Part shown: piece by piece, positions 6,801 through 11,692 of the stretch
Layout: each line of letters starts with the position of its first letter
Numbering within the stretch: position 1 is the first letter of the stretch
Made by a program: the position numbers and the translations under genes
NCBI GenBank assembly: GCA_034660995.1
Contig: JAYEKL010000066.1
Location: 1 to 12,952 of the forward strand
Source of the DNA: JAYEKL01 sp034660995
GTDB lineage: Bacteria > Patescibacteriota > Minisyncoccia > JAHIHE01 > JAGLIN01
DNA length: 12,952 bases
Reading direction: 5' to 3'
The notes under the pieces: generated by a model
Seen by the model: the letters and a program-made list of their open reading frames with translations, nothing else
What the model was told of the DNA's origin: nothing
The model's database searches: none

Positions 6801-7007
6801 ATGGAAAAAACAAATTTGAGTGAGTCGCTTAAAAAATTAGAAAAAATAGTAAATTGGTTTGAGCTACAGGAAGAAATTGATGTTGAAAAGGGGCTTGAAA
6901 AAGTAAAAGAGGGTGTAAAGTTAATTAAGGCTAGCAAAGAACGGTTGAAAAAAGTTGAAAATGAGTTTGAGGAAGTTAAAAAAGAATTAGGAGACAATAA
7001 GGAATAA
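6801..7007 (+). CDS. xseB: Exodeoxyribonuclease VII small subunit
   Basis: Small subunit of exonuclease VII; several copies bind the helical arm of XseA and are needed for activity. The 68 residues match the usual length and the helical-hairpin pattern: SLKKLEKIVNWFE, a turn, then DVEKGLEKVKEGVKLIKASK, the most conserved part of the family. The rest is a charged helix. The start ATG has an A-rich upstream region and no Shine-Dalgarno sequence. It lies 202 bases after xseA because a MITE-like element occupies the gap; no terminator was seen between them, so both may still share a transcript. It converges with the minus-strand gene at 7030, whose terminator abuts the xseB stop codon. Confidence 0.9.
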   Translation: MEKTNLSESLKKLEKIVNWFELQEEIDVEKGLEKVKEGVKLIKASKERLKKVENEFEEVKKELGDNKE

Positions 7008-7031
7008 AAAAAGACATTATAATAATGCCTT
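7004..7031 (-). terminator. Terminator of the minus-strand gene pair
   Basis: On the minus strand AAGGCAT, a seven-base AT loop and ATGTCTT form a seven-pair stem (one G-T pair), followed by a run of T. The stem begins at the stop codon of the unknown gene at 7030. It marks the left edge of the island with the ubiquitin-like system. Confidence 0.65.
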
Positions 7032-7521
7032 AAGAGGTGTCGTCAATCATACAAATTGTACAATCATAACGGCCTGCTTCGTCGTTGCCCTCGCATTCTT
7101 TAAATTCTACTGTTATCTCTCCTTCTTCTTTAAACTTTTGGGTGGCTGCCAAAATAATTTTTTCTCTTGAGACCCTTGTCTCTATCGGGTGTAGTAAAGA
7201 GAATCTTTTAATACATATTGACTCTCCTAAACATAGCGCCAGCGACTTATCATCGAAGGCTAGGATAAAATGTTTTATTTTGTCAACAAGCCTTTCAGCA
7301 ACTTTTTCAGAAGCTCTTTTCCCGCTTGCTAATAAGTACCCTTTTTCCAGTATAATTCTGTTATCTTTAAAGTGATACCACAGGATTTCTGACGGAAAAT
7401 CTTTGATAAGTGAAACTTGACAATTAAATCTATCATCCTTTATGTATTTAATACAAATTCCTTTTTCAGCGAGAATTCTGCTTGCTTTTCTGAAAACTAT
7501 TTTTCTTCTTTTCTCACTCAT
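7030..7521 (-). CDS. Protein of unknown function, 163 residues
   Basis: No family recognised. From the ATG at 7521 the product is a soluble, charged protein with a basic N-terminus (MSEKRRKIVFRKASRILAEK), probably alternating helices and strands, no membrane segment and six or seven cysteines, two of them in the C-terminal CTICM. An in-frame TTG at 7530 would add three residues. The start overlaps the end of the 57-residue gene upstream by eight bases, which suggests translational coupling. The pair is transcribed divergently from the E2-like gene, within the repeat-free island, and ends at a terminator next to xseB. Position suggests, but does not prove, a role with the ubiquitin-like system, for example as target, adaptor or regulator. 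Confidence 0.65.
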   Translation of the reverse strand: MSEKRRKIVFRKASRILAEKGICIKYIKDDRFNCQVSLIKDFPSEILWYHFKDNRIILEKGYLLASGKRASEKVAERLVDKIKHFILAFDDKSLALCLGESICIKRFSLLHPIETRVSREKIILAATQKFKEEGEITVEFKECEGNDEAGRYDCTICMIDDTS

Positions 7522-7687
7522 TTTTTCCAAAGAAAAAATATTTACTTTTATCTCTTCTTCTATGAATATTTGAATGAGTTCTTGAGATAATATCCCAATC
7601 GCAAAAAATTCTTCTCAGGTCTTCAATAACTGTATTTGCAAGTTTATCAACTTCCTTTTTTGCGTTTTTATTTATTTCTTCTTTCAT
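7514..7687 (-). CDS. Small protein of unknown function, 57 residues
   Basis: A short gene read from an ATG at 7687 (starting MKEEINKNAKKEVDKLAN) to the TGA at 7514-7516. A strong AGGAGG lies nine bases upstream, and a perfect TATAAT -10 box is found further up, so the start is well supported. The N-terminal half looks like an amphipathic helix (through EDLRRIF); the C-terminal half is basic (HRRRDKSK). No domain is recognised. Its stop overlaps the next gene by eight bases, making a two-gene operon divergent from the E2-like gene. A small basic protein in this position could be a regulator or a partner of the 163-residue product; neither can be shown from sequence. Confidence 0.6.
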   Translation of the reverse strand: MKEEINKNAKKEVDKLANTVIEDLRRIFCDWDIISRTHSNIHRRRDKSKYFFFGKNE

Positions 7688-7747
7688 TGCCGTGGTCCTC
7701 CTGTATGTTTTCCTAATTATATTTTGTAATCAGGGTACTTTCTTTCT

Positions 7748-7753
7748 ATTATA
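7748..7753 (-). promoter_or_regulatory. -10 box of the divergent minus-strand operon
   Basis: On the minus strand this is a perfect TATAAT preceded by CTTG. No good -35 lies at the standard 17 bases; TTGACT is present only 12 bases upstream. Transcription would begin near 7741, giving a leader of about 54 bases that contains the AGGAGG of the 57-residue gene. Confidence 0.45.
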
Positions 7754-7775
7754 CAAGGAGCAATAAGTCAATAAA

Positions 7776-7788
7776 GTACCGTAGGTAC
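7776..7788. promoter_or_regulatory. Palindrome in the divergent promoter region
   Basis: GTACC GTA GGTAC is a perfect inverted repeat located between the two divergent promoters, seven bases upstream of the -35 box of the E2-like gene. A further GGTAC occurs at 7734-7738. It could be a binding site for a regulator of both operons. Confidence 0.35.
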
Positions 7789-7794
7789 AAGGTA

Positions 7795-7823
7795 TTGACA
7801 TATTTCTAAAACTGGCGTACTGT
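7795..7823 (+). promoter_or_regulatory. Promoter of the E2-like gene
   Basis: A perfect -35 box TTGACA (7795-7800), a 17-base spacer and a weak -10 box TACTGT (7818-7823). The assignment is supported by the GTTGC hairpin that begins six bases after the -10, exactly as at the JAB promoter. ATTGACA and TGTCAAT (7821-7827) also form an inverted repeat spanning the promoter. Confidence 0.5.
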
Positions 7824-7828
7824 CAATA

Positions 7829-7842
7829 GTTGCGAAGGCAAC
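7829..7842 (+). promoter_or_regulatory. GTTGC...GCAAC inverted repeat at the transcription start
   Basis: GTTGC GAAG GCAAC starts six bases after the -10 box, at the predicted start of transcription. The same arms occur at the same distance downstream of the JAB promoter (9570). It could be an operator or a 5'-end RNA hairpin. Confidence 0.5.
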
Positions 7843-7896
7843 GATTTGTAGTTTGAAAACTGAATACTAACAAAGGATACTAAGGAGGAGATATAA

Positions 7897-9318
7897 ATGG
7901 GAAGATACATAAGAGATATACGTGACAAGGATGATGAGTTCTATAACCCGATCTATTCGTTTATAGTTCTTGCGTTTGCTGTGTTGTTTTTCGTTGCTCT
8001 TTTTGGACTAATGGATACTAGCTTAAAGTCAGATAACATAAATGAAAAGAACAGTCTGTATTTAGCATTACAAGATAAAGAAACAAACAATACCAAGTCA
8101 CTTGTTACTGCGCAGATTATAAAAGAGATGCACAATGGAAACTTTGATGACTGGTTGTATCTTGGAAGTTTGGTAGGAAATAACGATACGATAGATAATA
8201 ATCACAATTCAATAGGTTTTGCGATCTTAAATTGGAATGAAACAATTGAATATCTTGAAAATCCGGATAAAGCAATTCCAGAAAATCACATCTGGGAAAA
8301 TGCTATAGAATGGTATCTTGGAGCTGTAGCTATCATTTTTATCTTTGCTACTAATATAGGATATATTGTCGGAGCTGTTACTTCCGAGCTTTCTGATGTC
8401 TACAAGTATCCATGGAAAGAAAGATGGGCGCTTCCGTGGGTTGTTCCGTTAGTGCCATACATACTTCTTACCCAACCATTTGTTTTCTTGTATATGGTAC
8501 TCAGGAAAGGGTACGAAGCGGTTATTGCGTGGAATAAACATTCGGAAGATGTTCAAGTTCAGTCGTCAAGAAGCGCGGAAGAATTTAAATCAGAATCAGA
8601 GTCTATACAGGTATCTTTTGAAGAACATTCTGACTATGTGAAGTCAAAGAAAGAGACAGACAAGTTAGAAAGACGATTTAAAAAGATTGTTAAGAAAGTA
8701 GTAAGGAATATCGAAAGTTCTAAAAAGAATTTCGAAAATTTCCATAGAATCATTCTTGGAAAAGAAATGGATGATAAAGAGTTTTCAATTCGTTCGCTTA
8801 AAGACGAACTTTCTTCTTTGGGTTTAAAGATCGAAGAGGTCCAGAAAGGGATATTAATAGCCACTAAGCAGAAAGAAGACATTGAGAAGGCGATAATTTC
8901 AGTGGATCCGGAAAAAACAGACGAAGAGTTTGAAAGGATTCTAAACCTACCTTTGGTAGAGGCTGTTGAGATGTCTGATGACTCTAATGTGATTGATATC
9001 TACACGAAAAAGATATTTATTAATTACAAGAGAAAAAGGTTTGAGTTAGGAAATTTTTTGATAGCACTCAATATTGGACATGGTTCCAAGAGTATCAAGA
9101 ACCTTACAAACACAACGAATTACGACAGACATCATCCATACAGCTATGACTTCTCAACTTTATTTTGCTTTGGGAAAACAGGTGCCTTAATTTCTGAGTC
9201 TCTTGAGAACAATGATATCTTGCTAGCAACTACGCTGATACTGCAAGCATTGCAGACAGGCGAAGGAGACAGTACAGACAAAATTGACTATTGGAGAGAG
9301 GTTGAAGGGGTTAAATAA
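7897..9318 (+). CDS. Membrane-anchored coiled-coil protein with E2-like (ubiquitin-conjugating) C-terminal domain
   Basis: 473 residues. Hydrophobic segments lie at about 20-39, 138-160 and 181-203; the last is proline-rich and may be a hairpin, so topology is uncertain. Residues 245-335 are charged and heptad-like, probably a coiled coil. From about 342 to the end the pattern resembles a prokaryotic E2 fold: strands (VIDIYTKKIFINYKRKRFEL, then FLIALNI), an HHPY motif at 412-415, then FCFG with Cys424 ten residues further, and a helix (DILLATTLILQAL). In known E2-like families the HP motif precedes the catalytic cysteine in this way, so Cys424 would accept the ubiquitin-like protein. This is family knowledge plus inference. 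The E1, JAB and Ubl genes follow. AAGGAGG eight bases before the ATG fixes the start. A terminator follows the TAA stop. Confidence 0.65.
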   Translation: MGRYIRDIRDKDDEFYNPIYSFIVLAFAVLFFVALFGLMDTSLKSDNINEKNSLYLALQDKETNNTKSLVTAQIIKEMHNGNFDDWLYLGSLVGNNDTIDNNHNSIGFAILNWNETIEYLENPDKAIPENHIWENAIEWYLGAVAIIFIFATNIGYIVGAVTSELSDVYKYPWKERWALPWVVPLVPYILLTQPFVFLYMVLRKGYEAVIAWNKHSEDVQVQSSRSAEEFKSESESIQVSFEEHSDYVKSKKETDKLERRFKKIVKKVVRNIESSKKNFENFHRIILGKEMDDKEFSIRSLKDELSSLGLKIEEVQKGILIATKQKEDIEKAIISVDPEKTDEEFERILNLPLVEAVEMSDDSNVIDIYTKKIFINYKRKRFELGNFLIALNIGHGSKSIKNLTNTTNYDRHHPYSYDFSTLFCFGKTGALISESLENNDILLATTLILQALQTGEGDSTDKIDYWREVEGVK

Positions 9319-9331
9319 TAATAGATTAGAC

Positions 9332-9377
9332 AAGACATTGCGTGTTATAGAAAAACACAAAATGTCTTTTTTATTTT
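9332..9377 (+). terminator. Terminator after the E2-like gene
   Basis: AAGACATT (9332-9339) pairs with AATGTCTT (9361-9368), with an inner GTGTT/AACAC pairing, followed by a T-rich run. It separates the E2-like gene from the JAB-E1-Ubl unit, which has its own promoter. Confidence 0.8.
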
Positions 9378-9535
9378 GAACATTTGTTAGATCCTTCTAT
9401 CTACAATATCCTTTGACATTGTGGAGAAGCTTACACGCGTAGAAATATTAAGGGAAATTGAACAATATCATTATCTAAATTAATTTACACTACTAATTAT
9501 ATTATTTCGTAAAGCCTATAATTGTGTAATTGTGG

Positions 9536-9564
9536 TTGACGTATTTAAAAGAATGATATATACT
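9536..9564 (+). promoter_or_regulatory. Promoter of the JAB-E1-Ubl unit
   Basis: TTGACG (9536-9541), a 17-base spacer and TATACT (9559-9564) form a near-consensus promoter. Transcription would start near 9571, about 70 bases before the JAB ATG. The rest of the 9378-9535 gap is AT-rich without a recognised feature. Confidence 0.7.
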
Positions 9565-9568
9565 TCTA

Positions 9569-9587
9569 AGTTGCAAAATGTGCAACT
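9569..9587 (+). promoter_or_regulatory. AGTTGCA...TGCAACT inverted repeat at the transcription start
   Basis: Perfect seven-base arms with a five-base loop. The GTTGC arm starts six bases after the -10 box, the same spacing as the GTTGC...GCAAC repeat of the E2-like gene promoter. Shared position and sequence point to common regulation of both units. Confidence 0.6.
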
Positions 9588-9640
9588 AATGTTCGTTAAA
9601 AAACAGTATTATCGGAATAAACACAATTGAGGTGAAGAAT

Positions 9641-10264
9641 ATGTATAAAGGAGGAATTTTGAATCCGAAGACAGAAGGTTTGAGTGAATTGCCAGTAGCA
9701 GTTATCAAACAGAAAAATCTGGACCTGATGTTTGGGTTCGTTCTGAGCCATTGTCCATATGAAATAAATGGCAGGGGCTATGTGCGTTTGGATGGAAATA
9801 TCTTTAATATTGAGGATGTATTTATTCTACCACAAAAGTCTGGTCTTGGGTTTGTAGACGAGAACGAAGGTGCTATACACAGATATATAGCACAGAATCT
9901 TGATAAGAATCTTGACCTAATGAATTTCCAGTGGCATTCTCATCCTGGCGAAGTTTACTTTTCATCCAAAGATCAAGAGAGTGCGAGAAGATGGGGAGAG
10001 ACTATGGACTTTGTTTTAAGCCTAGTGGTTAATGAAAAATTTGAATATGTTTGTCGGCTTGACATTTTTAAGCCGGTTGAACTTTCAATGCAGATCCCGC
10101 TAGTTGTCACTCACGAGATCAATGGTAAAACAATGCAATTTTGTAAAAGTGAAATTGCGAAAAAAGTAACCATGAGTCGCATAGGGAATGTCCGTAGTGT
10201 AGCTCCTAGAAAACATATTAAAACAGTTGCACTTTCTCTTGATGATGTTGCTATAGAGAGGTGA
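9641..10264 (+). CDS. JAMM/JAB-family metallopeptidase (Ubl-deconjugating type)
   Basis: A zinc isopeptidase of the JAB/MPN+ fold, the family that cleaves ubiquitin-like proteins from targets. Visible motif: Glu41 in YEINGRGYV (likely catalytic glutamate), then His99 and His101 in WHSHPGEVYFSSKD, Ser108 and Asp111. Spacing between HSH and the S-x-x-D part is six residues, not the seven usual in this motif. Residues 160-207 are an extra C-terminal tail without a recognised domain. ATG at 9641 was chosen over the GTG at 9632 because GAGGTG lies six bases before it; the product is 207 residues. The E1 gene follows five bases after the stop. Since the Ubl already ends in glycine, a deconjugating rather than a maturing role is inferred. 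Confidence 0.88.
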   Translation: MYKGGILNPKTEGLSELPVAVIKQKNLDLMFGFVLSHCPYEINGRGYVRLDGNIFNIEDVFILPQKSGLGFVDENEGAIHRYIAQNLDKNLDLMNFQWHSHPGEVYFSSKDQESARRWGETMDFVLSLVVNEKFEYVCRLDIFKPVELSMQIPLVVTHEINGKTMQFCKSEIAKKVTMSRIGNVRSVAPRKHIKTVALSLDDVAIER

Positions 10265-10269
10265 TAAAT

Positions 10270-10929
10270 ATGGATGATTATCTTAGGCAGCTTGGATTTT
10301 ACGATCCAAGAAAAGATCTTAACCCGAAGATTACCATTATCGGCTGCGGAGGAATTGGAAGTCCAACTGCTTTGATGCTGGCGAATATGGGTGTCAAAGA
10401 AATTACCTTAATGGATTTTGACACAGTTGAAGACCATAATAGACCAAATCAAGGCTACAGAAGAAAGGACATAGGAAAGCCAAAGGTTGAGGCCTTAAAG
10501 GAGATCATTCTAGAATTCGCGGAATGTCGTGTAACTGCTATCAATGAGAAATTTGTAGATCAAAATCTTGATGGTGTCGTTATTATGGCGGTTGACACGA
10601 TGGAAGCAAGAGAAATGATTTGGGAGAAGGTCAAGTGGAACCCAGATGTTCTTCTTTGCATTGACGGAAGATTGGCTGGCGAATATTTGGAAGTATTTAC
10701 TATCAGGCCGAATAGGTTGGAAGATATTGAATATTACGAAGCCAGACTTTTCTCTGATGAGGAGGCTATAGAGCTTCCATGCACTGCAAAGGGAATAATA
10801 TATATAGGAGGTGTGATTGCAGCATTTATTGCGAACCAGATCAAGAAATGGGCGAAAGAAGAAAGAATCATTCGAAAGATTTCGTTTGATCCTGTTGTAA
10901 TGACATTACTTAGAAATGATGTTATCTAA
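10270..10929 (+). CDS. E1-like ThiF/MoeB-family adenylyltransferase
   Basis: An activating enzyme that would adenylate the C-terminal glycine of the ubiquitin-like protein with ATP. The 219 residues show a Rossmann core: nucleotide loop GCGGIGS at 25-31, acidic DFD at 49-51, the NRPNQ segment at 57-61 with the arginine-finger region, GKPK at 69-72 and Asp109 in AVDTMEAR. Cys171 in LPCTAKG lies where a catalytic cysteine is expected in E1-like enzymes. No CxxC zinc pairs and no rhodanese domain, unlike typical MoeB. ATG at 10270 is preferred over GTG at 10261 because GAGGTG lies six bases upstream, the same arrangement as for JAB. The JAB gene ends five bases before; the Ubl gene follows after 60 bases. 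Confidence 0.92.
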   Translation: MDDYLRQLGFYDPRKDLNPKITIIGCGGIGSPTALMLANMGVKEITLMDFDTVEDHNRPNQGYRRKDIGKPKVEALKEIILEFAECRVTAINEKFVDQNLDGVVIMAVDTMEAREMIWEKVKWNPDVLLCIDGRLAGEYLEVFTIRPNRLEDIEYYEARLFSDEEAIELPCTAKGIIYIGGVIAAFIANQIKKWAKEERIIRKISFDPVVMTLLRNDVI

Positions 10930-10942
10930 GACAGAACGGGTA

Positions 10943-10970
10943 TTGACAGAATGGAAAGTTTGTGTATACT
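10943..10970 (+). promoter_or_regulatory. Strong promoter directly before the Ubl gene
   Basis: Perfect TTGACA (10943-10948), a 16-base spacer and TATACT (10965-10970) preceded by TG. Transcription would start around 10977, leaving a leader of about 13 bases that begins at the GGAG ribosome binding site. It would give extra Ubl expression independent of E1 and JAB. Confidence 0.65.
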
Positions 10971-10989
10971 GATTGTGGAGATCGTTAAT

Positions 10990-11232
10990 ATGACTGAAAC
11001 TGAAAAAACGATTAGAATCGTTGTAAAGGGAGAAGTAAACAGAAATGTAGAATATACTGATGACATGACCCATAAGGAAGTCTTGGCATCAGCGGGTGTC
11101 GACATCGATTCTTTGGAGTATGGTACGATAGCGATTGACGGCAAAATCGTTATCGACAAGAAAGATCTGAATAAAAAGATCAAGGAGGGACAGCAGGTCA
11201 TAAGCGTCGCCCCGAAGGCGAACAATGGCTGA
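10990..11232 (+). CDS. Ubiquitin-like beta-grasp protein with C-terminal glycine
   Basis: An 80-residue protein that fits the beta-grasp pattern: strand 7-13 (TIRIVVK), strand 18-23, a helix around 27-35 (THKEVLASAG), strand 45-50 (GTIAID), a KKDLNKKIKEGQ turn typical before the last strand, and QVISVAPKANNG. It ends in a single glycine with no residue after it, so no maturation cleavage is needed before activation by E1. Its lysines (for example 6, 13, 29, 52, 57, 58, 62, 63, 65, 76) could allow chains. ATG at 10990 is preferred to the in-frame ATG at 10951: GGAG lies nine bases upstream and the promoter overlaps the longer version. A terminator follows. ThiS/MoaD-like sulfur carriers share the fold, but JAB and E2-like neighbours favour protein conjugation. 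Confidence 0.82.
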   Translation: MTETEKTIRIVVKGEVNRNVEYTDDMTHKEVLASAGVDIDSLEYGTIAIDGKIVIDKKDLNKKIKEGQQVISVAPKANNG

Positions 11233-11237
11233 ATAGT

Positions 11238-11276
11238 ATAGCGTAATATGTTTTAAGCATACGGCGCTATTTTTTT
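11238..11276 (+). terminator. Terminator of the JAB-E1-Ubl unit
   Basis: ATAGCG (11238-11243) pairs with CGCTAT (11265-11270), with further TATG/CATA pairing inside across a small internal loop, followed by seven T. It ends the island with the ubiquitin-like system. Confidence 0.85.
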
Positions 11277-11278
11277 AT

Positions 11279-11307
11279 TTGGGTTTAGTAGGAAATTGGG
11301 GTATAAT
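11279..11307 (+). promoter_or_regulatory. Possible promoter upstream of the glycosidase
   Basis: A perfect TATAAT (11302-11307) with TTGGGT 17 bases upstream (11279-11284). It sits directly after a terminator, like the promoter at 519-547, and both contain GAAATTGG before the -10. The leader to 11693 would be nearly 390 bases long. Confidence 0.4.
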
Positions 11308-11313
11308 GGAGTT

Positions 11314-11396
11314 ATATTGCTCTATTGTTCTATTGCTAAATTGTTTGGTGATGTGAATTCTAATGATCTTTAACAATACAGCAATATAGCAATTGT
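11314..11396. repeat. Degenerate ATTGCTAT-type inverted tracts
   Basis: A tract with repeated TATTGCT/TATTGTT (11314-11344) is mirrored by its approximate reverse complement, AATACAGCAATATAGCAATT (11375-11394). About 14 bases match well (12 of 14) and the rest loosely. It resembles the TTAGGAG tracts in being a short degenerate tandem unit beside a gene boundary. Confidence 0.5.
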
Positions 11397-11406
11397 GATA
11401 CGTTGT

Positions 11407-11438
11407 TGTCTTGAGCGACGATAGGAGTCGAAAGATCT
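11407..11438 (+). repeat. Dispersed repeat, family D, copy 1
   Basis: TGTCTTGAGCGACGATAGGA continues into GTCGAAAGATCT. The same sequence starts again at 12931 and runs off the window. Its beginning (TGTCATCTTGA in the second copy) resembles the ends of the other MITE-like families. Confidence 0.6.
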
Positions 11439-11458
11439 GTAAACAGGTAACGTATTAT

Positions 11459-11603
11459 TGTCATTTCGAATCCCGATAGGGTGAGAAATCTATAAGCTAT
11501 ACTATGCCAGAAATAAGAAAGGTTTCGGTGAAATTTAATTAGTCTACAGATCTCTCCATTTCGCGAAGTTTATACTGAATTTATCAGTGCTCTAGTCGAG
11601 ACA
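11459..11603 (-). repeat. MITE-like element, family A, copy 3 (inverted)
   Basis: Begins with TGTCATTTCGA (11459-11469) and ends with TCGAGACA, a slightly damaged terminal repeat. On the minus strand it matches the copies at 802-943 and 4749-4896 over nearly all of its length (for example AGTATAAACTTCGCGAAATG). It lies upstream of the glycosidase gene. Confidence 0.8.
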
Positions 11604-11692
11604 GCTATATATTTCTTTGACAGCTATGACAATGCTGGGACTCAGTCGGAATAATGTAGCATTGTTGTTTATAGACTAAAAAGCTAATTTCT

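Noticed and set aside
7085..7375. 96-codon plus-strand open frame
   Set aside because: It is a shadow of the minus-strand gene at 7030-7521, which has a coupled upstream gene with a strong ribosome site and a terminator.
10951..10989. Longer Ubl version starting at the ATG at 10951
   Set aside because: No ribosome site precedes it, the promoter lies over it, and the extra residues (MESLCILIVEIVN) do not fit the start of a beta-grasp domain. ATG at 10990 has GGAG at proper distance.
10270..11232. ThiF/ThiS or MoeB/MoaD cofactor sulfur-transfer pair
   Set aside because: No thiamine or molybdopterin genes are near, the E1 lacks CxxC pairs, and a JAB peptidase and an E2-like protein are adjacent. 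It cannot be fully excluded for the biochemistry of the E1 step.
7897..11232. Type II CBASS antiphage operon
   Set aside because: E1, E2-like and JAB parts recall CBASS, but there is no CD-NTase or effector gene, E1 and E2 are not fused, and a separate Ubl is encoded.
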